A DNA stretch of 64,000 nucleotides from an uncultured Muribaculaceae bacterium (GCA_934675575.1 CAKUQQ010000008.1:1-64000); one strand, 5' to 3'; shown: positions 1 to 9,365, numbered from the stretch's first letter. Numbers and translations are program-made. The notes: generated by a model from the sequence alone, not told the origin.

Positions 1-490
1 GCCGACCGGAGCTGTCGCTCCTTAGTCAGCGGTTAACTATATACGAGCCCCTCTGGGGCTCTCGTTGTCTGTGTGGGTGTGAGTAGCCTAGCCGCGCTGG
101 CTACGACGTATTGTGTGGTGGGGGTGCATAGGTTGGTGCTATACGCGTACCTCCGGCACGCACGGGTTTGGGGGCGGTCTGTGTGTCCGCCGACCGGAGC
201 TGTCGCTCCTTAGTCAGCGGTTAACTATATACGAGCCCCTCTGGGGCTCTCGTTGTCTGTGTGGGGGTGAGTCGCCTAGCTGCGCTGGCTATGGGGGAGT
301 GGGGTGGCTGGCTATGGTGCTATACGCGTACCGTTGGCACGCATGGGTTGTTAGTTGGTCTGTGTATCCGCCGACCGGAGCTGTCGCTCCTTAGTCAGCG
401 GTTAACTATATACGAGCCCCTCCGGGGCTCTCGTTGTATGTGTGGGGGTGAGTCGCCTCGCTGTCGCTGGCTACGACGTGGTAGGGGTGT
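1..490. repeat. GT-rich tandem repeat array, about 2.6 copies of a 181-188 bp unit
   Basis: Units begin at 1, 189 and 370, each with GCCGACCGGAGCTGTCGCTC. Each unit contains a short hairpin (GGAGC-TGTC-GCTCC, about 7-20 in the first copy), a strong hairpin (CGAGCCCC-TCT-GGGGCTCTCG, about 44-64) and, in the first two, a conserved CTATACGCGTAC block followed by GGCACGCA. The third copy decays near 490. The first copy starts at the window edge, so the array may extend further left. The top strand is rich in G and T between the conserved blocks. Open frames here differ between copies and resemble no protein, so I treat the array as non-coding. Function is unknown. Confidence 0.85.
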
Positions 491-601
491 GTTGACTGGT
501 TGCTGGCTGTAATTCGCTGCTGGTTGGGACGATGTAGCGATGGGCGTTGCTGGGTTGGTTTGTGGTGTGTGTGGGTAGTGGTAATGGTAGTGAGTGGAGA
601 A

Positions 602-707
602 TGTGCCGAAGGTACACGTGTGTGGGTAACCGCTGACTGAGGAGCGACAGCGACGGTCGGCGGCTGTATGGTGTATGGGGCATGCGTGCCGTAGGTACGC
701 GTATAGG
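602..707. repeat. Inverted partial copies of the upstream repeat
   Basis: Positions about 624-665 are the reverse complement of the unit start (ACCGCTGACTGAGGAGCGAC read on the top strand), with a few mismatches. Positions about 683-705 (GTGCCGTAGGTACGCGTATA) and about 603-620 (GTGCCGAAGGTACACGTG) are inverted versions of the TATACGCGTAC...GGCAC block. With the forward copies to the left they form imperfect inverted repeats of roughly 35-40 bp. No recombinase gene is nearby. Confidence 0.7.
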
Positions 708-860
708 TAGATGCTAATGGTGAACTGTGGGTTGGTGAGGAAGTTGTGGGGTGAAAACTTGGGGGTGGGGAGAGGGTGTGGCGCATGGAGTGTTGGTGCG
801 GAGTAATGTGGTGAGTGTGTAGGCTTTAACAAAAAATTTGAGAAATTTTTACATGAAAAC

Positions 861-892
861 TTGTTCTGTTTTTTTTTTTTTTAATACCTTTG
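861..892 (+). promoter_or_regulatory. Bacteroidota-type promoter
   Basis: TACCTTTG at 885-892 matches the -7 consensus TAnnTTTG. A TTG-containing -33-like site lies at 861-868, with a T tract between. Transcription would begin near 898, about 477 nt before the GH85 start codon, implying a very long leader or a separate RNA. No other good promoter is visible between 900 and 1374. Confidence 0.5.
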
Positions 893-898
893 TGGCCG

Positions 899-1280
899 AT
901 TATAGAAAAGTTAAGGATTACAAGGATTTAAACTGAATTTTAACACAGGTTTGCGCAGAAAAAGCTGCTGCACAATCCGATTTGACCCAAGAAATTTATT
1001 ATTACTTGTAAAGCATTAGTTTTGTTATGCACAGGTTTTTCTTTAAGAGCCTGCAATGACCGTTGACGAGATACCGACGGGTAGAATAACACAGGCGCGG
1101 AGAAGCCTCTGCATAGCAAAACGGACAGAAACTCACAGGTGCTGTGCCCGGCAATGATAGCCTGCGCCGCACGAACAAGATGGCCTAAAGTCAGCTTTTA
1201 ATAATTGCGGCCATGTGTGAGCGAAATCAAATGACGTGGTAATCGAAATATCAAGGGTTTAAATCACTTAATTCTTTTTA
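899..1280 (+). ncRNA. Candidate structured RNA or long structured leader (unassigned)
   Basis: About 380 nt without a plausible ORF. The ends pair over a long range: GATTTAAAC (925-933) with GTTTAAATC (1257-1265), and AAGGAT (913-918) with ATTCTT (1271-1276, one G-U pair), separated by small internal loops. Several local hairpins are possible inside, such as CACAG-GTG-CTGTG at 1134-1146 and AGGC...GCCT near 1093-1108. CACAGG occurs four times (about 944, 1031, 1090, 1134). A promoter lies just upstream and a CTTTTT run at the 3' end. RNase P (no GAGGAAAGTCC), tmRNA (no tag ORF or tRNA-like ends) and SRP RNA signatures are absent. It could be a free RNA or the 5' leader of the GH85 gene. Confidence 0.3.
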
Positions 1281-1374
1281 CGGCCTGAGCCTGGCGAGGG
1301 CGTGCTCCATGTGATTCTCTTTTTCAAGAATAGGAGAAAAGTTTATAAAGGATTTTTAAAATTTAACACCGAAA

Positions 1375-4300
1375 ATGAAAATCAGATCTAAATCTAAAAC
1401 AAGGAGAGTCTTGCTTTTGTTTGGCCTGGGAATGATGGCTGCCAGCATGAACGCGCAGTATCTGAAATCAGGACAGATAGAGGTGGGCAACACTGGGGCA
1501 AAGTTCCGAATCTCGGACTGGAACACCACAGGCGGTGTGGGCAAGTACACCGACGATGACAATTTCTTCATCTCGCGTGTGAAGCCTCGTGCGCGTTTCT
1601 ACAACGCAGCCACTCAGGTGAACAAGAATTTGAAACCGTGGTGGACGTTTAAGGAGCCAAGCGGCTCAAAAACCGAGGAGTATGGCGTGAACTACAGCAA
1701 AAAGCTGCTTATGTGGACGCCTATTGGCTCAAGAGAAGGTGTGAACTCGCCGTACACAATCATTCCCGACGGATTGTATAATGAGGAAATGTTCACCATG
1801 TGGCAGTATGTGACCACATGGGGTGCATGGAACTGCGCCTTTATGCGTGTGCCTGGCAACTTTGTGGATGTGGCTCACAAAAATGGTGTGGCTGTTACAA
1901 CACAGGCTTCGCCGTCGTATGCTTCACGATTGGACGGATATAATAGTAATGGGGTTTATGACGAAAATCGTGACTGGCTGTCGGTATTTAAGGACATGAA
2001 TACAAACTCGTCGGAAGTGCTTAGTTATCTTGACTGGTATGGTTACGACGGAATAGGCTATAATTCAGAATGGTCTCCAGTTTTGGATAATGGAGAATTT
2101 GATATTGTTGAGAATCTTAATAATGTCATAGCAAAACATTTTGATGCCAGATACAAGAATAAAGACTTACCAAGTTTTTCTTCAGAAAATATTTGGTATG
2201 ATGGGGAACGATATATGTATGCCAGTTGGGATTGGGATTATGATAATGGCAAATACAAATACATCAAACATTACGCTCAATCTTTTGATAATGGTTTGGA
2301 CGCGTATGGTACAGGTACAACATCTGAATTCTTTGGCGACTCTACTGCAACTGCCAACAATAAAAAGACATCATTTTTCTACAATTATAACTGGAATTGC
2401 AATTACGCTTCAGGCGGAAATGTAGGTAGGGATTATATAGACAAGTCGGTGACCAAGGCTATAAGCATGGGGCGCAACCCGTTTGACTTGTATGCCGGTT
2501 TCAACTTGCAGGCTAAAGAGCCATCTTTAGTTGGGTCAGAGAAAGGCACGTGGCCATTTATTGAGAAAAAGGCAGTGTCGATAGGTTTGTGGTCGGGTCA
2601 CGACACAAATATGTTTTGGGAGTCACGCAACAGCAAAGGCTCTAACCCGGAGACGGCTCAAACCACCTATCAAAAGGGGCTTGAGCGCTGGTTTACCAAT
2701 AGCAATGGCAACCCGGCTCAAGGCAGCGACCTCGAAATAAGTAACTCTATGAGCAGCGACCTGAGGCACAAGTTCTTCGGCATGAGCAGATTTGTGGCTG
2801 CGCAGAGCACTCTGGGCTGGGACTTGACCGAAGAGCCGTTTGTGACGTTCTTTAACGTGGGCAACGGAAAATTCTTCAACTGGAAAGGTCAGACCACGAA
2901 GAAGCGCACCCTGCGTGACGAGTGGAGCAACATAGGCATTCAGGACTATCTGCCCACATGGCGCTGGTGGTGGTCGGACGGACTGCTCGGCGGCAGTGGC
3001 ACAGCACCTACCGGCCTGACGGCAGCATTTGCGTGGAACGCCGCCTGGTTTGGCGGCTCATCGCTGCGCATAACCGGAAGCTGCAGCGGCGACGCTGTGC
3101 TCAACCTGTTTAAGACCGACTTCAAGATACATGCCGGCGACACCATAAAGGTGAGCTACCTGCTCAACAACAACGGCTCAACAAAGATGACGCTGCTGCT
3201 TGGTGACACCAACGGCCGTCTGGGCTCTGACCATGACGCCATAGACACCGAGAGCGACATGGCCAAGATAGGCTCATGGAACACTGACAACTTTGTGGTG
3301 GAAAAAGACATGGACTTGGGCGTGATAGCACTGAAATTCAGCGGTGCAAGCAATCTGGACATGAACATAGGCCAGCTGATGATAAAACGCCCCAAGGGCA
3401 AGAACAATTATGGGCTTGAGACGTTTGGCAACGATGACGTGTCGGGACAAGTGGGCGCCACGAACCATGCGATAGACATTGTGAAGTGTGAGCACTTGGG
3501 CACAAGCATGCACGGCATAGACGCCAAGGTGGTGTTTCGTCTGGGCGAGAATAGCGACAACCTCGCAGGTCACTACAACATAGACCACAAGGTGTCGATG
3601 TTTAATCTCTACACCAAGATACGATACCTTGATGCCAACGGCAAAGACCTGGTGGAGCCAGAGGTGACGCTGATGGGTTCTACCACCTCGTGGGCAGGAC
3701 TGGTGTTTAAGTCGCCCTACGACGTGGAGCTTGGTGAGAAAGCTGCCAAGGTGACACTGAATATGGGGGTGTCGGCTGTGGCTCTGGATATGGCTACAGA
3801 GTCGGAAATCAAGTGGAGCAGCACCGCAATCGACGTGAAGAACAGCGGTGCCGGCTACACGGTGAGCGAAGACGTGGGCGTGTCGAGCGACTTCATTGTT
3901 AACGGCGACACGTTTACCGCCGGATACAAAGACCCTAACCACAATGGTGCGTGGTGGGTGCTGCGCGGCCCAGCAGTGGGCACTAATGCCTATGTGACAG
4001 AAGAGCAATATATAAACGTGGGCTATGGAAAAACATTTGACGCCACTGCAAGCGAAGATGAAACTTACAGAACCGACGACATAAAGAAAGATAACCTGCC
4101 CTACGGATTCTATGACCTGGTAGCCTTTGACAGCAAGGAAAAGGCCGATGCCGCAGTGAAGAACAAGAGCATTGACGGCAATGTGAAGCAACTCTCGGCC
4201 TACATACAGATATATAAGTCTGAAACCGGCAAACCAAAAATCACGAAGTTTGTGGCTCTTGACGACGACAAGGGCGACGACATATCGGAGGTGACCGAGG

Positions 4301-5937
4301 AGACTGCAAAGAACACCAACTTCGCCACACTGCGAAAGAACGCCGCCGGTCGCTGGAACTACCACTTTGAGTGGGGCGACACTCACCGTGACCTGGAGGA
4401 CGACGGACTCACCACCCTGCCTGGCGCAGGAATCAAGGTGAGACCAAACATGCCTCTGACCATGAAATATGAGGCACTGTCGAACATGCTGGGCAGCGTG
4501 TCGAAGGGCGTGGCTGTGGAAGACATGGCTCTGGGTGTGAAGGCCAGCGACTTGGGCTTGATAAATTATAAGCAAAATAAAAAGCAAAGCTTCACGGTGG
4601 CCTACTGGATAAACTTTAAGAGAATAAACGACAAGACATCATTCCTGCTCAATGTGCGCAACCCTGAAGAGGAGGCCTGGCCAAACCGCGCTTGGGGCTG
4701 GCTGTGGTCAACAATGGACCAGAACGGCAACTTCAGCCAAGTGACTGTGAGAACCGGTGTGGAGAGTGGACAAAAGAACTTTAACTACAATGACGTGAAG
4801 TTTGAGCTCGGCGCATGGTATCACATGGCATTTGTGATTGACGCTGACAATAACGAGGTGAGATTCTACCGCAATGGCCAGCTTATGTCATCGACCGTTG
4901 CCGGCGACACAAAAAATAGCTTCCTGGACTTCAACAAAGGCAAGATAGCAGGCACAGGAGCCGGCACATTCACGGGCAGCAACACCATTATGCTGGGCGG
5001 AACTGCCGGCAAAGGCTCGGTGACCGGATTTGACGCCGTGGTGGATAACTTCCAGATATATAACCGCGCACTTGATGATGGAGGCATAAAGGTGACCATG
5101 GGCGACATAGTGAAGGACGACAACGACGCAAACGGACTGTCGGCGATGAGCATGAGCGACCTTGAGAAGAACTATGGCCTTGTGGGTTTTTGGGATTTTG
5201 AAAACGATTATGCCGATGGCTACGAAAACGAGGTGACAGCATATAAGAGCGCAAAACTGCTGCGCTTCAACTATCCTGTGGATAACGGCGACAACGACGT
5301 GCAGGAGAAAGACGTGGCAGACGAGGCTTCGGTGTCGGTTGGCTTCCCAGCCCTGAACGAGGGCGTGAGCCAGCAGAGCGTGACGGAGAACTACACTGTG
5401 GCCGGCGCTAAGAGCTACAAGCTCATGCCCGACGGCTACACCAACGACGGCACGGAGGTGGCAGGCGACACTCACGAGCTGAGTGTGGTATCGGAGTTGG
5501 ACGAAGCGGCTCCGGTGATGGTGAAGAAGCTGCGTAGCTCGCTCGAAGGCGACAAATATGTGGGTTATGCCCAGTTTACCTTCCCGGACTACAACAAGAA
5601 GACGAGCAACGGCTACACAGACATCACCATGTCGGTGTATGTGGCTAAGCTCACGCTTAGCAATGTGGTGGGTAGCGATGTGGCAACCTACAAATATATC
5701 TACGTGCTCGACTGGGACAAGCCAATCACAACCGCTGTGGACAACGTGAAGGGCAATGAGCTGAGCATTATGCCGATGAAGAACGGTGCCATATTCACTT
5801 GCGCCGAAGACGTGAAGGTGAACGTGTTTGACCTGAGCGGCCGGCTGGTGAAGCACTTTACGCTCAACGGCTCGGAGTTTGTGCCACTGGCAGCAGGTGT
5901 GTATATAGCCAACGGCAAGAAGATAATGGTGAGGTAA
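1375..5937 (+). CDS. Secreted GH85 endo-beta-N-acetylglucosaminidase with LamG-like and T9SS sorting domains
   Basis: A 1520-residue exported enzyme expected to cut the GlcNAc-beta-1,4-GlcNAc core of N-glycans. Residues 1-27 form a signal peptide ending ASMNA-Q. A GH85 catalytic barrel spans roughly 110-520. The family hallmark, an Asn-x-Glu pair, is visible as N230-S231-E232 in YDGIGYNSEW; in known GH85 enzymes the Glu is the acid/base and the Asn orients the substrate-assisted intermediate. A beta-sandwich region follows. A LamG/concanavalin-like domain (AWYHMAFVIDADNNEVRFYRN) lies at about 1070-1240. The last 70 residues (VNVFDLSGRLVKHF...LAAGVYIANGKK) match a T9SS type A sorting domain, predicting outer-surface delivery. 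Family assignment is confident; the exact substrate is inferred. Confidence 0.88.
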   Translation: MKIRSKSKTRRVLLLFGLGMMAASMNAQYLKSGQIEVGNTGAKFRISDWNTTGGVGKYTDDDNFFISRVKPRARFYNAATQVNKNLKPWWTFKEPSGSKTEEYGVNYSKKLLMWTPIGSREGVNSPYTIIPDGLYNEEMFTMWQYVTTWGAWNCAFMRVPGNFVDVAHKNGVAVTTQASPSYASRLDGYNSNGVYDENRDWLSVFKDMNTNSSEVLSYLDWYGYDGIGYNSEWSPVLDNGEFDIVENLNNVIAKHFDARYKNKDLPSFSSENIWYDGERYMYASWDWDYDNGKYKYIKHYAQSFDNGLDAYGTGTTSEFFGDSTATANNKKTSFFYNYNWNCNYASGGNVGRDYIDKSVTKAISMGRNPFDLYAGFNLQAKEPSLVGSEKGTWPFIEKKAVSIGLWSGHDTNMFWESRNSKGSNPETAQTTYQKGLERWFTNSNGNPAQGSDLEISNSMSSDLRHKFFGMSRFVAAQSTLGWDLTEEPFVTFFNVGNGKFFNWKGQTTKKRTLRDEWSNIGIQDYLPTWRWWWSDGLLGGSGTAPTGLTAAFAWNAAWFGGSSLRITGSCSGDAVLNLFKTDFKIHAGDTIKVSYLLNNNGSTKMTLLLGDTNGRLGSDHDAIDTESDMAKIGSWNTDNFVVEKDMDLGVIALKFSGASNLDMNIGQLMIKRPKGKNNYGLETFGNDDVSGQVGATNHAIDIVKCEHLGTSMHGIDAKVVFRLGENSDNLAGHYNIDHKVSMFNLYTKIRYLDANGKDLVEPEVTLMGSTTSWAGLVFKSPYDVELGEKAAKVTLNMGVSAVALDMATESEIKWSSTAIDVKNSGAGYTVSEDVGVSSDFIVNGDTFTAGYKDPNHNGAWWVLRGPAVGTNAYVTEEQYINVGYGKTFDATASEDETYRTDDIKKDNLPYGFYDLVAFDSKEKADAAVKNKSIDGNVKQLSAYIQIYKSETGKPKITKFVALDDDKGDDISEVTEETAKNTNFATLRKNAAGRWNYHFEWGDTHRDLEDDGLTTLPGAGIKVRPNMPLTMKYEALSNMLGSVSKGVAVEDMALGVKASDLGLINYKQNKKQSFTVAYWINFKRINDKTSFLLNVRNPEEEAWPNRAWGWLWSTMDQNGNFSQVTVRTGVESGQKNFNYNDVKFELGAWYHMAFVIDADNNEVRFYRNGQLMSSTVAGDTKNSFLDFNKGKIAGTGAGTFTGSNTIMLGGTAGKGSVTGFDAVVDNFQIYNRALDDGGIKVTMGDIVKDDNDANGLSAMSMSDLEKNYGLVGFWDFENDYADGYENEVTAYKSAKLLRFNYPVDNGDNDVQEKDVADEASVSVGFPALNEGVSQQSVTENYTVAGAKSYKLMPDGYTNDGTEVAGDTHELSVVSELDEAAPVMVKKLRSSLEGDKYVGYAQFTFPDYNKKTSNGYTDITMSVYVAKLTLSNVVGSDVATYKYIYVLDWDKPITTAVDNVKGNELSIMPMKNGAIFTCAEDVKVNVFDLSGRLVKHFTLNGSEFVPLAAGVYIANGKKIMVR

Positions 5938-6000
5938 CCAAGCACGTATGCGCCCACGCACAAGAGGTGGGTGAGCACGCGTGAGTGAAACATAGCAAGA

Positions 6001-6042
6001 CACAAGGTGCCGACTGACAGATGCGTCAGCCGGCACCTTGTG
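6001..6042 (+). terminator. Strong hairpin after the GH85 gene
   Basis: A 12-bp perfect stem (CACAAGGTGCCG, 6001-6012, with CGGCACCTTGTG, 6031-6042) is extended inward by CTGAC/GTCAG across a single mismatch. No T run follows, so it may act as an mRNA 3'-end stabiliser or an atypical terminator. Confidence 0.55.
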
Positions 6043-6199
6043 CTGTTTGGGCACGCGGAGGTGTGGTGACGGGGGCGGAGTGGGTTAAAAAATGTTGTGA
6101 AAAAGCGGATTTTGTGAGCATGGTGTTGCAGATATTGGCATATTGCCGTAAATTAGTCAGTTAAAAAGTGAAATTATAAAAACAGGACAATATAAAGAT

Positions 6200-7084
6200 A
6201 TGCGTAAGTTATTGAGAATTTTGTCATTAGTGCTGCTCGTGATGACGGCGGCACAGGCATTTGACGTCAATGCAAGTGAAACATTGTTTGAGTATCCGCA
6301 AGCTCCAAACGACACCACGATGAAGCTGGAGGAGCGTTGCAACTACTTGACACAGCACTGGTGGGACAAGATGAACTTCTCGGCACCTATACCCGAAAGC
6401 AAGGACAGCCTGCTTGTGGAGGCCATGACGACATATATAGAGGTTATGAAAAACGCCAATTTCAACGTGGGGTTGGCCTCGATACGCGACCTGATGTTTA
6501 AGGCGCAGACCAATCAGCCAAACTTCATGAAGATAGCTGCCGTGGCTCAACTGCTGCTCTACTACAACAACGCATCGGTGAAGGACGACGTGTATGAGAC
6601 TTTTGCCAAGGCGGTGGTAGATGCCTCGTGGGTGAAAGGCGACGTGAAGACGCAATTCAAGCACCAACTGCAATGCATAGCCAACAGCAAACTCAACGAA
6701 AAGATAGCCGACTTCACGCTCAGCACAATGAGTGGCGGCAAGGTGAAGCTGACCGACGTGACCGGGGCGGAGTGCTACTTGCTGTTTTTCTGTCCGGAGG
6801 ACATGAACGGCTCGATAGCACGCACGCGCTTGAGCACCGACGTGACAATAGGCAACCTGGTGAAAGAGGGCAAGGTGAAGGTGGTGTATGTGACCAACGA
6901 CAAGACCTCGGCCGCATGGCAAAAGGACTCTAAGGAGATGGAGACGGTGTGGACTGTGGGTCACAGCGACGACGTGTTCAAAAACTACGACATACGCATC
7001 ACGCCGAGCTTCATGGTGCTCGACAAGGACTATAAGGTGGTGAACAAAAACCTGACGATAGACCAAATCAAGAATATGTTTTGA
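6200..7084 (+). CDS. DUF5106-family thioredoxin-fold protein, exported
   Basis: A 294-residue protein with a signal peptide (MRKLLRILSLVLLVMTAAQA-F). The N-terminal helical half (about 30-160) resembles the DUF5106 domain found in Bacteroidota, and the C-terminal half (about 165-294) has the strand/helix pattern of a TlpA-like thioredoxin fold, including a cis-Pro-like segment ITPSFMVLDKDY. The redox CxxC is absent: the expected site reads FFCPEDMNGS with one Cys, so disulfide exchange is unlikely and a binding or structural role is more plausible. It starts a long plus-strand run with DoxX 82 bp downstream. Function unknown. Confidence 0.65.
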   Translation: MRKLLRILSLVLLVMTAAQAFDVNASETLFEYPQAPNDTTMKLEERCNYLTQHWWDKMNFSAPIPESKDSLLVEAMTTYIEVMKNANFNVGLASIRDLMFKAQTNQPNFMKIAAVAQLLLYYNNASVKDDVYETFAKAVVDASWVKGDVKTQFKHQLQCIANSKLNEKIADFTLSTMSGGKVKLTDVTGAECYLLFFCPEDMNGSIARTRLSTDVTIGNLVKEGKVKVVYVTNDKTSAAWQKDSKEMETVWTVGHSDDVFKNYDIRITPSFMVLDKDYKVVNKNLTIDQIKNMF

Positions 7085-7166
7085 CACGCTGCCAATGCGC
7101 CCTTGCAGACAAACGAGCGAGGGGGGAGCTTGGCAAACAGAAAAAAAACAAGCAGAGAAGAGAAAA

Positions 7167-7661
7167 ATGGTACTCAAAGCGATTAAAAACCTGTTTCTGT
7201 ATAGTGCCGGACACACTTACAGCAACCTGTCGAGGCTGTTTCTGCGCCTATTCACAGGAGTGATGTTTCTGCAGCTCAGTGTGCGTCAGATATTGCACTT
7301 TGACGACATAGTGCCGGAGTTTGCCGGTTTTTGGGGCATGTCGGCCGACTGCTCAATAGCGATATTGGTGGTGGTGGAGCTGCTGTGCGCCACGTTTATA
7401 ATTCTGGGCTTTCTGCTCCGCATAGCAGTGCTGCCACCCATAGTGATGATGTGTTTTGCCGAGGAGGCCATATTGAGAAGCGGCTACACAGCCACCAATT
7501 TGCTCTATAACTTTCAGCCAGGCTACCCGATAATGTTTTTGGGCATATTTGCATATATGCTGCTCGCCGGGCCGGGCAAGATTTCGCTAGACTACTTGTT
7601 TGCCCTGCACCTGACGCAGGGGCGCAACGACAGCGAGAGCGAGCTGCTCGACAAGGCTTGA
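7167..7661 (+). CDS. DoxX-family membrane protein
   Basis: 164 residues with four hydrophobic segments typical of DoxX/DoxD-like proteins (LFLRLFTGVMFLQLSVRQI; AILVVVELLCATFIILGFLL; a short helix with VLPPIVMMCFAEEAI; IMFLGIFAYMLLAGPGKISL). The ending AGPGKISLDYLF is characteristic of DoxX proteins. The start is set at 7167 (MVLKAIKNLF): in-frame upstream codons from 7095 would add a hydrophilic, low-complexity stretch. Inner membrane; biochemical role unclear, though some family members are linked to redox or sulfur metabolism. Confidence 0.75.
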   Translation: MVLKAIKNLFLYSAGHTYSNLSRLFLRLFTGVMFLQLSVRQILHFDDIVPEFAGFWGMSADCSIAILVVVELLCATFIILGFLLRIAVLPPIVMMCFAEEAILRSGYTATNLLYNFQPGYPIMFLGIFAYMLLAGPGKISLDYLFALHLTQGRNDSESELLDKA

Positions 7662-7700
7662 CGCCCGCGTGGTGAGACATTACATAACAACCGAGAAAAA

Positions 7701-8261
7701 GTGAGTTTGATTAAAAATTACATTCAAAACATAGTGTTGCCGTCAATGCTCGCAGGAGTGCTGATAGGCTTGGGCTGTGCGGTCAACGCCAAGGTGGGCG
7801 GACTGGCAGGCGCAGTGCTGTTTGCCACAGGCCTGGTGAGTATAATTCAGTTTAAGCTACCACTGTTTACGGGCATTGTGGCCAATAAGCCGTCGGTGGA
7901 TATGCTGGCCATATTGCTTGGAAACGTGGCCGGAGCCTTGGTGGCGCATTACTGGTTTGGCATAGACACTATGCCGGCGGTGACAATGCCATTGGGTAAA
8001 GTGTTTTTGGGCGCTTGTGGCACAGGTGTGCTGATGGTGGCGGCTTACAAATCGAAGAGTCCGCTGATAGCCATTATGGGAGTGACACTGTTTATAATGA
8101 GCGGATTTCATCACTGCATAGCAGAGGCAGGTTATGTGAGAATGACCATGGTGCAATGGATTGCCGCACTAATGGGAAACATTGTGGGCGGCCAGGTGTT
8201 CAGGGTGATTGACTGGAGAGATGGTGACAAGAAAGAAGAAAAAGGAGAAGTGACAAGATGA
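7701..8261 (+). CDS. Compact formate/nitrite transporter (FNT) family channel
   Basis: 186 residues with a GTG start. Segments match FNT helices: [16 protein letters not shown] (helix 1), [21 protein letters not shown] (helix 2), [17 protein letters not shown] (helix 3), then [12 protein letters not shown], which carries the family's conserved helix-breaking His motif, and [15 protein letters not shown] (last helix). It is clearly shorter than classical FNT channels (about 250-285 residues), with short loops and termini. The substrate, a small monovalent anion such as formate or nitrite, is inferred from the family. It overlaps mnmA by 4 nt (ATGA), so the two are probably translationally coupled. 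Confidence 0.72.
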   Translation: MSLIKNYIQNIVLPSMLAGVLIGLGCAVNAKVGGLAGAVLFATGLVSIIQFKLPLFTGIVANKPSVDMLAILLGNVAGALVAHYWFGIDTMPAVTMPLGKVFLGACGTGVLMVAAYKSKSPLIAIMGVTLFIMSGFHHCIAEAGYVRMTMVQWIAALMGNIVGGQVFRVIDWRDGDKKEEKGEVTR

Positions 8262-9337
8262 AGATAGCTGTATTGATTTCGGGCGGAGTGGATAGCGCCG
8301 TGGTGGTGCACAAACTGGTGGAAGAAGGCCACGACTTGCAACTGTTCTACATACAGATAGGCATGGACGACGACGAGGGCGACTGCTCGGCCGAAGAAGA
8401 CATAGAGATGTGCCAGCTCATAGCCAGAAAATACGGACTGCCGCTTGAGGTGGTGTCGCTGCACCGCGAATACTGGGACAATGTGATGGAATATGCGCTC
8501 AGAACGGTGAAGGCAGGCTTGACCCCCAACCCCGACATGATGTGCAACCGCATGATAAAGTTCGGCTACTTTGAACAACGCTGGGGCAAGGACTATGACA
8601 TGACTGCCACCGGCCACTATGCCACAACCGATGTGGTGAACGGCACAAAGTATCTGGCAATGGCGGTGGACCCGGTGAAAGACCAGACCGACTTCTTGGC
8701 ACAGATAACATACGACCAGCTGAAACACTTGATGTTCCCCATAGGCAACATGCCCAAGAGCGAGGTGAGGCGCATAGCGCAGGAAGTGAAGCTGCCTAAC
8801 GCCTACCGCCGCGACAGCCAAGGCATCTGCTTTCTGGGTCAGATAAACTACAACGACTTCATACGCCGCCATCTGGGCGTGAAAAAAGGCCCTATCATAG
8901 AGATAGAGACCGGCAAAAAACTGGGAGAGCACAACGGCTACTGGTTTCACACCATAGGGCAGCGCAAGGGGCTCGGACTGAGCGGCGGTCCATGGTATGT
9001 GGTGAAAAAGAACATAGCCGACAACGTGATATATGTGAGCAACGGCTACCACACGGCCAAGCAATATGGCAGAATCCTGCACCTCGACGAGATGCACTTC
9101 ATATCGGGCAATCCGTGGGAAGGACAGGAGGGTCCGGTGGAGATAACGTTCAAAAACAGGCACACACCGCTCATAATGAAAGCCAAATTTACCCATCTGC
9201 ACGACGGTGAGTGGGTGATAGAGAGCGAGCAAGACGTGCAGGGCATAGCCCCAGGCCAGTTTGCCGTGATATATGACGCCAACGCGCACCTGTGCTATGG
9301 CAGCGGCGTGATAACCGGGCAGAAAGTGGAAGTTTGA
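8258..9337 (+). CDS. mnmA: tRNA-specific 2-thiouridylase MnmA
   Basis: 359 residues. The enzyme makes 2-thiouridine at the wobble base U34 of Lys, Glu and Gln tRNAs using ATP and a persulfide donor. The PP-loop SGGVDSAVV is at residues 8-16. The two catalytic cysteines are in the expected contexts: C96 ([11 protein letters not shown]) and C191 (SQGICFLGQ). The middle region has TGHYA and DQTDFLAQI, and the C-terminal beta-barrel includes [15 protein letters not shown]. Cytosolic. The start overlaps the FNT gene stop in an ATGA quartet. Confidence 0.95.
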   Translation: MKIAVLISGGVDSAVVVHKLVEEGHDLQLFYIQIGMDDDEGDCSAEEDIEMCQLIARKYGLPLEVVSLHREYWDNVMEYALRTVKAGLTPNPDMMCNRMIKFGYFEQRWGKDYDMTATGHYATTDVVNGTKYLAMAVDPVKDQTDFLAQITYDQLKHLMFPIGNMPKSEVRRIAQEVKLPNAYRRDSQGICFLGQINYNDFIRRHLGVKKGPIIEIETGKKLGEHNGYWFHTIGQRKGLGLSGGPWYVVKKNIADNVIYVSNGYHTAKQYGRILHLDEMHFISGNPWEGQEGPVEITFKNRHTPLIMKAKFTHLHDGEWVIESEQDVQGIAPGQFAVIYDANAHLCYGSGVITGQKVEV

Positions 9338-9365
9338 CGGCAAGGAGAGAAGGAAAAGCGTGATT

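Noticed and set aside
113..512. Plus-strand ORFs of 83-93 codons in the repeat array
   Set aside because: They read through tandem repeats, differ between copies and have no Shine-Dalgarno, signal peptide or protein-like composition.
602..707. Invertible promoter or phase-variation switch
   Set aside because: Inverted copies exist, but no recombinase is nearby and no promoter lies between the inverted repeats in an obvious invertible layout; evidence too thin.
395..832. Minus-strand ORF rich in His, Pro and Thr
   Set aside because: Composition mirrors the GT-rich repeats on the other strand; treated as a shadow.
899..1280. RNase P RNA, tmRNA, SRP RNA or cobalamin riboswitch
   Set aside because: Key motifs are missing (GAGGAAAGTCC, tag ORF and tRNA-like ends, GNRA/GGAAGCA loop, B12 box), so the region is left unassigned.
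4888..6054. 388-codon minus-strand ORF (and similar long antisense ORFs at 3274-4587, 8132-9529 and 31860-33398)
   Set aside because: Lie opposite well-supported genes; amino-acid composition is skewed to His, Val and Leu and no domain is recognisable. They arise from the codon usage of the sense genes.
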